A DNA stretch of 32,344 nt from a virus. A program made the translations under genes and the position numbers. The notes beneath the pieces were generated by a model. It saw only the letters and a program-made list of their open reading frames with translations. It was not told the origin of the DNA and did not search any database. The stretch's first letter is position 1, and each line of letters starts with the position of its first letter. This document shows positions 14,047 to 23,318 of this stretch, one piece after another. The DNA lies in the IMG/VR virus record IMGVR_UViG_3300046170_000201, positions 1 to 32,344 of that record; one strand, 5' to 3'.

Positions 14047-16767
14047 TTAGTTTTGACTAAGACCAAAGCGTTGCATGGCTCTTTCTCTATGTGGACCCAT
14101 TTTCGCAACACCACTTCTAGCAGAAGTTCCAAATGAATCCTGTGCGTCCCTATTTGCGCCAGGGTTGCCAGCAATAACTGTAGTATAAAGATCTTCTAAA
14201 TTAGCACCTTGTGTGGACATACCTGCTACTGCAAATCTATCTTGGAAAAATCTCTTAACAGGACCACGAAGTTGTTCTTCAAAAGACATACCTGGTACTA
14301 CACCATAAGCAGTTCTTTCTGGTCCACCAAATTGAATTAAACCCTGATAGTTACCACCTTCTCCACCAACAATACCAGGATCATAAGTACCGCCAGTTTC
14401 AAATCCAATAATAGTAGCAAGATCAATAGGACTTACACCTAGCTCTCCAGCAACCTCTACAAGTGCATTTGTCTGTTCAATAGGTGCAACTCCAGTACCA
14501 GTCATACTAGCTCTCATAGGACCAGTTGTACCTGTAACAAAAGCATTACCACGCTTAAATCTATTTTCTGATGATGTAGTCCAATCAGTGAATAGTTTTT
14601 GAACTGAAGGTACTTGATCAAATACAGCTTCTTCAGCTGGTGTTGGCATAAGTAAACGACGATTTAACCCATACTTTTTATTAGAAGCTTCAATCTGTGC
14701 ATTAATAGCTGCTATAGGACTAACACCTAGTATCTTAGCTGTATATTCTACATTTACTGGTATTCTAAAAGTACCATTATTAGCGTAATAAGAACCTATA
14801 CTAGTTTCAATTTCTTGTTCAGATAAGATTGAATTTGGTTTTGAAAATAAACCAGTATCATCTTGTGTTAAAAGTTTATTTAATTCATTACGACGTTCTT
14901 GAGCGGCAACGCTTAATTGTGTTGCTGTACCTTGAATGTTTGGAAAAACAGTTGCGTTGTTTGGACCTGTTTCAGAATAAAATTTGTTTTGTTTATCCCC
15001 TGCCACACCTTTAGCAACATAAGCTTGAAGTTGTGTATAAGCTTCTTTAGAGGCTACTTCAGGTGGTACACCTTTATCTATTAAAGTTTTAAACAAAAAT
15101 TTGTATTCATTTTCTAAAGATTTTTTTACATATAAAGTTGTAGAATCCATGCCTTCTGTACCAAGCTGAAATTTTGTCAAACCTTTAGCATCAGCAACTA
15201 AAAGTTTTCTTGTTTTAGCATAAGTAGGTCCATACTTTTCTACTTCTTGTTTTTTATACAAATCAATAGCTTGAATTTTATTTTGAGGATCTTGAATAGA
15301 TTCAATAAAAGCTTCATCTATAGTTTTGTTTGTATATTGCTGAGCAATAAGTGATAATTCTGTTTTTTTATTACCTTGCAACGCTGCTTTTTTTGCATCT
15401 AGGTAACGTTGAGGTAAACTTTGACCAGAAAACCTTTCATAAAATTCTCTTTCAAATGTAGCAGCACCTTCTAAATCTCCTTCTGGATCAGCATTATCAA
15501 AATAAGCTTGCATTTTTGGTACAGCACTAGCTGCAAAATCTTTAGCTTCAACTCTAGATCTAGCTTGATCCTCACGCATGTCGTCTGTTCTAGTTTGTAC
15601 ACGCAAGCGCTGTGCTTCCATATAACGAGAACTATTTCTTCGTTTTTCAAGAATAGTACCATCACCTAATAGGTTAAGGTTATCTAAATATTCCTTTGAA
15701 TAACGCAATGAACCATCAGCATTTCGTGCAGAGTATAAATCAAAGACATTCTGTAAAGCTTTTTCTCTACCAATAAGAGGGTTTTTTAAATCTAATAGAT
15801 AAGCTTGTACAATTTCACCATTATCTCTTAAGTTTTGACCTTGACTAGCAAGGGCTTCATAGTTTTGTTTTGTTTCCCCTTGTATAGATCTTTGAATATA
15901 AGCACTGCGGATTTTATCAACAGCATCATTTGAATCAGCTAAAAATCCAGGTTCAAGTTCACTAATATTTAAACCTGTTGATCCATATAGATTTTTTAAT
16001 ACAGTATCTAATACAATAGTAGTTCTTGCTGGATCGTTAACAGCTTCTATACCACTAAATTGATTACCGGCTGCATCAGTAAAAAGAGCTTTAGTACCTT
16101 GAAAGGCTCTACCTAAAAGTAAAGGTGTTTGTTCTTTAATTAATTGATTGTAGTAACCTTTTTGCCAATAGATACTTCTACCAGGGTTAGCCAGTAAATT
16201 TTTAGATGTTTCATTAGATGTTTGAAAACCTTTAGCCTCAGCTAAATAATTAACATTATCATATTTTACTGTCTCAATACCTAATTGACTTTCAGTTGTA
16301 GCATAGTCATTCTGAATTTGAGGGTTATTTCTATACTCTGTAAGCCTAGCCTGACGACCTTCTTCAGTTTGATCAATGATCATCTGCTTAGTTCTTTCAG
16401 CAGCTACTTTACCAGCAGTTACACTGAAATCAACTAAAGCACCTACTGTAGATTTAAATAATTCTTGATCAGCTTTCTCTTGCGCTTGCTTAGATTTAGC
16501 TTGATTTTCAATAGCAAGCTGTTCGTTTTTAATGTTAAGTTTTTCAATGTCTTGATTGCGTTCACGTGCTCGCCTTTCATACTCAGAGTTTTCCTTCATA
16601 TCTTGAAGGTCACTATCTCTTTGTCTTATTTCAGCGTCACGTTGACGCTCCATACCTCGGATAATCCTGTTACTTTCTTCTTCCATTCGAGCAATACCAG
16701 CCCTACTAAGTTGAATAGGTTGGAATCCTCTTGGTCTTGTAGCGGGTTGGTATTGTAGTCGTGCCAT
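14047..16767 (-). CDS. Internal virion protein with C-terminal lytic transglycosylase-like domain
   Basis: This 906-aa protein is in the gp15 position of the ejection core. The N-terminal 120 residues are a charged coiled coil rich in Arg, Glu and Gln. The middle is helical. From about residue 768 the sequence looks lysozyme-like: GVSPIDLATIIGFETGG, with a likely catalytic Glu near 790, then GNYQGLIQFGGPERTAYG. That pattern fits a soluble lytic transglycosylase fold that opens peptidoglycan during DNA entry. In T7 this activity is carried at the N terminus of gp16, so the domain has moved here. The gene is intact and begins 21 nt after the corrected end of the preceding gene. Confidence 0.75.
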   Translation of the reverse strand: MARLQYQPATRPRGFQPIQLSRAGIARMEEESNRIIRGMERQRDAEIRQRDSDLQDMKENSEYERRARERNQDIEKLNIKNEQLAIENQAKSKQAQEKADQELFKSTVGALVDFSVTAGKVAAERTKQMIIDQTEEGRQARLTEYRNNPQIQNDYATTESQLGIETVKYDNVNYLAEAKGFQTSNETSKNLLANPGRSIYWQKGYYNQLIKEQTPLLLGRAFQGTKALFTDAAGNQFSGIEAVNDPARTTIVLDTVLKNLYGSTGLNISELEPGFLADSNDAVDKIRSAYIQRSIQGETKQNYEALASQGQNLRDNGEIVQAYLLDLKNPLIGREKALQNVFDLYSARNADGSLRYSKEYLDNLNLLGDGTILEKRRNSSRYMEAQRLRVQTRTDDMREDQARSRVEAKDFAASAVPKMQAYFDNADPEGDLEGAATFEREFYERFSGQSLPQRYLDAKKAALQGNKKTELSLIAQQYTNKTIDEAFIESIQDPQNKIQAIDLYKKQEVEKYGPTYAKTRKLLVADAKGLTKFQLGTEGMDSTTLYVKKSLENEYKFLFKTLIDKGVPPEVASKEAYTQLQAYVAKGVAGDKQNKFYSETGPNNATVFPNIQGTATQLSVAAQERRNELNKLLTQDDTGLFSKPNSILSEQEIETSIGSYYANNGTFRIPVNVEYTAKILGVSPIAAINAQIEASNKKYGLNRRLLMPTPAEEAVFDQVPSVQKLFTDWTTSSENRFKRGNAFVTGTTGPMRASMTGTGVAPIEQTNALVEVAGELGVSPIDLATIIGFETGGTYDPGIVGGEGGNYQGLIQFGGPERTAYGVVPGMSFEEQLRGPVKRFFQDRFAVAGMSTQGANLEDLYTTVIAGNPGANRDAQDSFGTSARSGVAKMGPHRERAMQRFGLSQN

Positions 16768-16788
16768 AGTTTATTTATTAAAAATAGT

Positions 16789-18322
16789 TTAATCTAGAAA
16801 GCTAAGAAGTCCACCGTCAGCAAAACCTTGAGCATCATCTTCTTGTTGTTGGAGAAGATTAAAAATTGTACGGTGTTCCACCACCAAAATCTCCAAAATT
16901 TCCAAAGGGGTCAATATTGCCTGTAAGGTTTGGAGCGTTGGGATTAAACGAAGTACCGCCTCCGCCACCCGTAGGGCCGAAAAGATTTTGGATGTTTTGG
17001 ACACCACCGCCAGCGACAAACGAGGCAACCTGTGCACCAGCACTTAAAAGTTCATTTAATGGATCAATACGTGCACCTTTAGGTACTTGGCCTGGTTCTG
17101 TTTTAAGAGGTTTAACAAACGTTCTTTCTGGTCCCAATTGTGGTTCAGGTAGTGTAGGTAGTGGTTCTGGGAAGATACTCATCTGGGCTTCAGCTTTTAA
17201 ATCTTGACCTAATTTTTGTAGTTCAATTTGTTGGATGTTACGTTCAATTTGAGCAATCTGACTATCCATGTTAGCTTGTAATACTCTGTTATTAAATTCA
17301 GCTTCTTCGTTAGCAAAGCTAATAGCTTGATCAATTCTAGCAATATCAATGCCAACTTGTTTTGTTTGAAGACCTGCCGTAACTCTAGCAAATCTAGTTG
17401 CTTCATCAATTTTATTAATATTCAAATTAACACCAGTCTCTCTAACTGCTGAGTCAACATTTAGATTTAATAGTTGAATACCAGCACTACGTCTAGAACC
17501 TTTTAAAGAAGATTTTAATTGAGTTAACGTTCTAAATGATTCAGCTTGAGCAGATGCTATACTTTTAGCTGTTGATTTACCAGCCTGACCTAAAGCAGCT
17601 TGACCGGATGCTTGTAATCCTTTAACAAATTCAGCTTCTTGTTGAAATAAATTAGAATTAGAAAGATTTTTTAGTTCAGTTTGAATACTTTCAGTTTGAA
17701 TACGTCTATTACTTTGTATACCAAATAAATTTGCTTGTTGTTGTAATTTATCAATACCTAGATTAGTAAGTTGATTTTCAAACCCTGTTTTAATAGTTTC
17801 TAGTCTGACTTCTTGTGTTTCTCTATTAAAACCTTGGTTAATTAATTCATTTTGAAGATCTGCATAAAGTGATTCACGTTGAAATGCTTGTTGTAATGCC
17901 ACATCTTGTAAAGCAGCTTGTTGATCACCAATAGCTAATCCAAAAGCAGCTTCGTTATAACCAAGCTGTGCTTCATAAATACCAAGATCTTTTTCGTAAC
18001 GTGCTAAAGCTTGAGCGTATGAATAGTCTTGTATTTCTACATTGTAATCATACTGTTTTAATGCAGTTTCAAATTCAAACTCTCGTTGAGCATAATAATC
18101 ATCCTTACCTGCTTCAAAAACTTCTTTTTCGTATTCATAAACATCTCTTGCTTGTTCGTTTAATTCTACTTGTTGAGCCCTTTCACTTTTTCGTCTTTCT
18201 TCATTTATCTGACCAGAAAAAGCTGCGTTGTACAATTCGTCAAAAATTTTCATTTCAAGACCAGATGTTTCTAACTGCTCTTTAAGAAAACTTTCCTTAG
18301 GATTAAATTCAATGTCAAACAT
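16789..18322 (-). CDS. Internal virion protein (T7 gp14-like), one frameshift near its end
   Basis: This helical, Gln/Glu-rich core protein lies between tail tube B and the gp15-like gene. It starts at 18322 with an overlapping TAATG and a strong AGGAGGG. The first frame gives 487 aa and stops at 16859 after GGGTPYNF. Removing one T from the TTTTT run at about 16857-16863 continues the protein as NLLQQQEDDAQGFADGG to a stop at 16789. That fills the otherwise empty gap before the next gene. An extra base is therefore likely. The fold is dominated by long coiled coils, as expected for an ejection-core protein. The gp14 role is inferred from order. Confidence 0.7.
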
Positions 18323-20890
18323 TAAGCCCTCCTATAATATCGAGGTGAATAGTTACCTTCCCACATCATCTCTACAAGAGATACAGGATATGGATAATCA
18401 CTTGTCATTTTTAATTCAAAGTTAGTGTTACGTTGATGGATAGGTACATTAAATTTATATTCAGGTTTTACAGGACTTGTACTAAATGCATAATCATCAC
18501 TTAATGTTACCTCTTTAATTAAAGTCCATTGTTTAGAGCTACCTAATTTAGTTTCAAATACCAGTGGACCTGATCTACCAGTAGATATTTTAATTCTAGC
18601 AATAGTTAATATAGCACTAAAGTCAACAGAGTTGCCATCTCTTCGTCTAAAATAAAATGTAGGTAATTGTACTTCAAAGTGATAGTTATAGCCAATAATA
18701 ATACTATCAGCTGCATCACTTAAATTTCCTACAGCTTCAAAATAGTTATAGTTTGTATTGGCTTCAATTTTAGGTGTTACTTCTACAAAAAAGCCTGCAT
18801 CTTTATCAGGTTTACCGATTAAAAGTGCACCTTTTTTATTTTTGATAGGTTTATAAGGTGTGTAGATTTTAGTTACATTGTCAGTTGGGATATAAACAAC
18901 TTTATCGATAATTCCATCAGGAGATTTTGGGAGTGAAAACAAATCAAGACATGGATTACCTGTTACAACAAACTCATTATTAGAATCGAGTACAACAGAA
19001 ACATCCCCTGTAGGTAACTCATTAACTGTAATTGAGTTTAACAAATACGCATCTTCTTGTTGTGTTACAACTACAATGTCATCGTTTAAAACGTAAGCAT
19101 CTTGAATAGTACCTGTTAATTCCCATTTTGTCCAAGCTTGAAATAGATCTTTTTCACCATCATTATAATAACTATACATATAGATATAAGACGATTGTCT
19201 ATCTATAAGAATAATGAAAGAGTTTTGTGGACTAGAAACTAATCTAGCAACAGTTTCAGGGATCCATTCAAGAACAACTTTACTGATGTCTACAACAATA
19301 GGTGGTTGTTCTACATCTCGTAACTGCATACTAAATACTTTAGCATAATCAGGTACTTTGTTAACAAAACCTACAGTAGTCCCAATATCTACAGGAGATA
19401 TATTACTATCCATTTCATAGTTAGATACTGTACGGATAATAGAAGACGTAGGTGTCAATGTATTTGCATCAGTAGCAGATAAAATAAACTGCTGTCGATC
19501 ACCAAATAACAAAAGACCTTGAGCTGTAGGTAAGACATCAAATAACGTAACAGGTCTTGTACTAGATACATTTAAATCAATAGGATCTGATGCAACTTGT
19601 GTTGTAGCAGACTTAACAAAGAAGTTAAATGAATCATTTGCTGTACCAAAGAATACATTATCTTCAGACAACACACCAAATCTATTACTATAAAAGAAAG
19701 TAGATTGGATAGGGAAAACCAATGAAAGATGGAATAGGACTTGTTACATCATCACCAGTCTGTCTGGAGTATATGTAAGAGGACCAAATGTAAACGTAGT
19801 AGGACCAGTATTTGCTAACTGGTGTGGCATGGTAGCTGCATTAAGACCAGGTGAAGCATTACGTGCTACAGTCTCTTGCCAGTAACCCCTACCTTTTACA
19901 CCATCATCAGCTACAAACTTAACGTAGTAGTCATCTTCAGCAGATGCACTATTTAAAATTTGTACATTATGATTATGAAATGATTCAACAGGGAAGTTCA
20001 GATATGTCTGTAACTGAATCTTCAAATGCTTCTAGTGCTGTGTTAGTAGGACCACCTTTAGCATCAATAGTAAATGCTGCAGGATGTGTTTTCCATGTAT
20101 AGGTATTACTTGTTGTATCTTCATAACCAATTAATACTTGATTAGGAGTATTACTAGGTGTTGTTGAATCGTAAAAACGTTTAATAACAAGGCTAGTAGT
20201 GTAACCTTCTAGAGCCCATGTACCTGCAAAGGCTGCATTGTTTGCAGTATGTTGCGCTTCAATACCAGCTTTAACTGCATCAACAAGTTCATGTGTGGCG
20301 TTGATATGTGCTGCATCATACAACAACATGTCATCATATGTTGTAGAATTCTGAGCAGTAGCTAAAAAGGTTACACCTTGAATAATTGCTGAATACTCAT
20401 AAGTACCAATAAGTGACCTTAGATTTAACGTAGCTACTGAGTTTGAGACAAACGTACCAACTGGTTGCATAGCAGTTGTAACAGTTTTATTTGTAATAAC
20501 TGTAACGTCCTGTACACTACGGAAGTGGTAGTCTTTCTGTGTTGTACCAGTTAGATACGAAGCTGCATTGTTAGTTACAGTACAGAAGGTACCATCAGTT
20601 GTAGTCCATACATAAATGTTAGAACCTTTGATAGCACCAACATAAGAACCAGTTGCATCACGTTCAATAAAGAACCAAATAGCACCATCTAATTCAGCCT
20701 TAGTAAATGCAGTACCATCAGCTTTCTTTAATACATTTGTATGTTGCATCCCTGGTCTCTTCAATAGACCAAAGGTAGGATCAGGGTAACCGTTAATGCA
20801 TTCAGTTACTTGTCCTAATAATTTTTTGTCATCATTTTGGCGAGACACACCACCAAGAAAATTTGGTACTAGTTGTGTTACTGCTGGCAT
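18322..20890 (-). CDS. Tail tubular protein B (T7 gp12-like), broken by three indels
   Basis: This is the nozzle protein of the short tail. The start MPAVTQLVPNFLGGVSRQ and the RPGMQHTN segment are typical. The gene is read in three pieces: 19985-20890, then a middle piece to 19744, then 18322 to about 19720. Joining them restores one protein of about 855 aa. Three single-base changes are needed: one extra C in CCC at 19991-19993, one missing base near 19752-19756, and one extra base in the TTTTCCC run at 19712-19718. The conserved-looking junctions ELP/VESFHNHN and DDVTSPIPSFIG/PIQSTFFYSNRFG support this. Start overlaps the tail tube A stop as TAATG. Confidence 0.85.
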
Positions 20891-21776
20891 TATCGAATCA
20901 AAGTATGGAACGGCTGGTAGCTTTGATAGAAGTTCTTACCTTTAGGACTACCAAAGAATGTATAGTCTCCTTGGTTACACTCATATTCTAAAGCTGTAGA
21001 ACGTGCAAGAGCTTCCTTCTGTTGTAGCATTTGGAACTGATTAGGATCACCAATGATTCTACTAGATACAATAGAAGCAGACTTAGCAATAATAAATGAT
21101 TGGATAGGAGTAGGAATACTCGGCCAATCAAAGTACCAAATAACATCAACGTATAGTTTTCTCATCTGTCCAGGTAAATGAATGAGCAGTCTTATCGTAA
21201 AGTTTGCCTTCACGATTGATGCTGTCTCTATCCATGTTCTGTGTATAGGTAGGCATTCAAATCCATCTGAAGTATATTGTTAGGAATAACTACTTCGTTG
21301 TTTGAATCTGGTGTAATAGGATAGTCGTATTCTTTATTAAAAGACCATCCTTCTGATTGTATTTCGCGTGACACTTCTCTTAGGGTGTTGAGTGCAATCG
21401 CAACGTCCGGGTTGGTTTGTGATTCAACTCTACTTTTAACAATTGATTGTGTCAAGATTTGACTACTAACAGTCTGGGAGATATTGATAGTATAGTTATA
21501 TGTAACAGGGTCTGTAGCTGGGGATACCTCTACACCTGCGACGGCAATAGATGTACCAACAGTTACATTGGGACCACCAATATAGGTACCGACTGGGATG
21601 TCAGCTGTTGTAGTAGTTAGAGTAGTACCGGAAATAGAACCAGTAAATTTAGAAACTTCATTTAGTACAAAAGTTTCGTCGCTTGTTAGTGTTGTTACAG
21701 GAGCCTGACCAACTGACGCCAGGATCTGATTAACAGCTTGTAGCTCAGTGTTGGAGCCAGTAGTAGGGAAGGCCAT
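20890..21776 (-). CDS. Tail tubular protein A (T7 gp11-like), two indels and an inserted domain
   Basis: This is the adaptor ring between portal and tail nozzle. The start is MAFPTTGSNTELQAVNQIL at 21776. Two extra bases split it: one A in GAAC near 21236-21239 and one A in AAAA at 21157-21160. Correcting both gives about 294 aa, with GKLYDKTAHSFTWTDEK bridging to LYVDVIWYFDWPSIPTP. T7 gp11 is about 196 aa. The surplus lies at residues about 45-115, a Thr/Gly/Val-rich module (FTGSISGTTLTTTTADIPVG...VSSQIL) resembling repeats in phage structural proteins. The rest (REVSREIQSEGWSFNKEYDYP) matches the gp11 family well. Confidence 0.85.
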
Positions 21777-21798
21777 AATGAGTATTATTCTCAATAAA

Positions 21799-21832
21799 GA
21801 ATTAAAAAAAAGGAGCCCCCGAAAGGACTCCC
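21799..21832 (-). terminator. Strong rho-independent terminator after the capsid gene
   Basis: On the minus strand GGAGTCC pairs with GGGCTCC around a TTTCG loop and is followed by eight T residues. It lies 14 nt past the capsid stop and before tail tube A, which is the position of T-phi after gene 10 in T7. It probably reduces transcription of tail genes relative to capsid. Confidence 0.85.
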
Positions 21833-21845
21833 ATGTATATAAAAA

Positions 21846-22971
21846 TCAGAATGCAGAAGGAGCAGTAGCACCAACATACAGTTCAACGCTAGCAGCAGGG
21901 TTCAGATAATCTGCACCACATGCCAAGCGACCAAGCATCACATCGCCTTGGTAGACGACGGATACGTCTCCACTGGTGACTTGCACCTGTGGACCGATTG
22001 CTTCGACCATACCGGCTGCTTCCTTCTGGAAGATCAAACCGCAGGACTTAGCACCGACTTCAGCAGCAGTACCATAATCATTGTTGATACCAGTAGAAGC
22101 GCCAGAGGCATCTTCCATGGTTTCAGCAACGAAAGAACCAGTGTTACCAGGATCGGTTACACCAGTGGTTCCGCCGTAAGCAGTACCATACTTACCCAGG
22201 AACGGAATGTTCATGGACTTGTAGATCTTGATACCAGCAATCTCGATGATGCCGTTGCCGACTTGCAGAGCAGTGCCCTGAGCGTCACGGTTCACAAGAC
22301 CATTAGATCCAACAGCTTGGATCAATTCATAGTATTGACGTGGGTTCAAGGACGGCGACACGGCCATCGCTAGAGACACCCTTCTCGTCAAGAGCAGCAG
22401 CTGCATCATAGAATGCAGACACCAGGTTAGCAGCAACATATGCATCAGAGTCATTGGTGGTAGAACCTACACGGATCTGTGTACCACCTGGCTCAACATA
22501 ACCAGTTGCAGTGATAGGTGAAGCCTGACGTGCACCACGTGCAACAGCACGGAATGCAAGACGGTCATACTTCTCTGCAAGAGCGTAGCCGATCTTACGT
22601 GAGATCTCGCTACGCAGGTCGTAATGAGAAAGTACCTCGTCCAATTCATAGACGAAAGCAGAGCTGATCAGCAGATCATCAATTGTGATCGTCTTCTCAG
22701 CCACTGGAGGTGCACCATTGGAATCACCCAGGATGCTGTTACCAGGAGTATGGAACTCCGACTTGGTACGACCAGTGAAGATGAACTGCAATGATTTGCC
22801 GTTCTTAAGTGTACGCTTCATGATCAAGTCACGAGCGATTGTGTTATTCTGGAAGCCTTTGAACATCTCGCCACTGAACAACTTAAGGTACAGTGCGCGT
22901 TTGTCGCCAGCTAGATTAGCCTGACCCAGCTGAGTAAGCTGAGCAGGGTTTACAGTAGATTGAAAAGCCAT
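21846..22971 (-). CDS. Major capsid protein (T7 gp10-like), one frameshift
   Basis: This is the main head protein. It starts MAFQSTVNPAQLTQLGQANL and contains KRALYLKLFSGEM and KRTLKNGKSLQFIFTGRT, typical of the T7-like capsid family. The reading frame breaks near 22343-22352: the first part reads GRVAVLEPTSIL then stops, and the other frame continues NPRQYYELIQAVGSNGLVNRD. Removing one base joins VAVL to NPRQYYEL and gives 374 aa, a normal length. The break is in the middle of the protein, unlike the end-of-gene slippage that makes T7 gp10B, so an error or mutation is likelier than programmed shifting. A structured leader precedes it and a strong terminator follows it. Confidence 0.92.
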
Positions 22972-22976
22972 TTTTT

Positions 22977-23013
22977 TAAAGAGAGTTATTTTCGACTCTC
23001 TGAACGTTCAGAG
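22977..23013 (-). promoter_or_regulatory. Hairpin and palindrome in the capsid leader
   Basis: CTCTGAACGTTCAGAG at 22998-23013 is a perfect 16-bp palindrome. Next to it GAGAGT pairs with ACTCTC around an eight-base loop, ending a few bases before the capsid ATG. The two stems compete for the shared GAGAG segment. They could stabilise the abundant capsid message or control ribosome access. No clear Shine-Dalgarno sequence precedes the ATG apart from the CTCTC-containing stem. Confidence 0.5.
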
Positions 23014-23044
23014 TTATTTAGTTGTATATGTGTGGTCTATCCCA

Positions 23045-23056
23045 CCGTCTAGACGG
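23045..23056. repeat. 12-bp palindrome CCGTCTAGACGG
   Basis: A perfect palindrome in the non-coding part of the capsid leader (22972-23125). It could be a small RNA stem only with loop disruption, or a DNA-binding site. Around it nothing else is recognised apart from the listed hairpins. Confidence 0.4.
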
Positions 23057-23094
23057 CAAAGGGTGTCCTCGTAAGGGCCAATGCCAATAGTGAA

Positions 23095-23113
23095 GAGGGG
23101 AATTGCACCCCTC
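23095..23113 (-). terminator. GC hairpin after the 15-codon gene (no T-run)
   Basis: GAGGGG and CCCCTC pair around TGCAATT, 13 nt beyond the stop of the tiny gene. Outside it AGTGA and TCACT can also pair. No T-run follows, so a processing or mRNA-stabilising element is as likely as an attenuator. Confidence 0.4.
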
Positions 23114-23125
23114 ATTAGATCTATC

Positions 23126-23173
23126 TCACTTGGTGTATTTTACACCGCGATAGCAATAAGTTTTGCCTTGCAT
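23126..23173 (-). CDS. 15-aa downstream peptide with YRGVKY motif
   Basis: The peptide is MQGKTYCYRGVKYTK. An in-frame TAG six codons before the ATG fixes this as the start, and AGAGAGG lies 5 nt upstream as a good ribosome-binding site. The YRGVxY core is the motif of the cyanobacterial DUF4278 family, short proteins of unknown role. It lies directly downstream of an RNA fold that resembles the downstream-peptide (glutamine-II) motif, whose defining context is exactly such a short gene. Its size makes independent proof difficult. The combined signal of start, ribosome site, motif and riboswitch context makes a real gene likely. Confidence 0.7.
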   Translation of the reverse strand: MQGKTYCYRGVKYTK

Positions 23174-23183
23174 AGTAACCTCT

Positions 23184-23257
23184 CTAGAAGCCTCCACAAG
23201 CCCCGTTCCATGCTTATGGTGTCATGCGTCCCGAAGGATGAACGGACGTGCTTCTAG
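23184..23257 (-). ncRNA. Downstream-peptide (glutamine-II) riboswitch candidate
   Basis: The core at 23204-23244 has outer stem CGTTC/GAACG, then stem TCC-TTCG-GGA with a stable UUCG loop, then CGCATG...GCATGG with CATG/CATG pairing. This order (CGTTCATCC, GGGACGCA, GCATGGAACG) fits my memory of the downstream-peptide motif, a glutamine-binding RNA of picocyanobacteria and cyanophages. An outer 8-bp pairing, CTAGAAGC (23250-23257) with GCTTCTAG (23184-23191), ends next to the AGAGAGG ribosome site of the tiny gene. This suggests control of translation. The exact pseudoknot could not be traced by eye. Confidence 0.7.
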
Positions 23258-23318
23258 CCGCTCACAGGTGCCTTAGAAGTAGCAAGGTCAAGGGGGGAAG
23301 TTATATGCGTTTTAGCTA

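Noticed and set aside
21948-22373. Plus-strand 141-codon frame opposite the capsid gene
   Set aside because: The opposite strand encodes recognisable capsid sequence. The plus frame has no motif or context.
22327-22454. Programmed frameshift making a second capsid form, as T7 gp10B
   Set aside because: The break is mid-protein, both fragments are needed for the family fold, and similar indels occur in neighbouring genes.
22991-23110. Syn5-type phage promoter (ATTGGGCACCCGTAA) in the capsid leader
   Set aside because: The closest stretch, ATTGGCCCTTACGA, matches only partly, and the phage polymerase is not in the window.
23091-23130. tRNA or tRNA-like element from the T-arm-like hairpin GGGG-TGCAATT-CCCC
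   Set aside because: No anticodon arm, D arm or seven-pair acceptor stem could be found around it.
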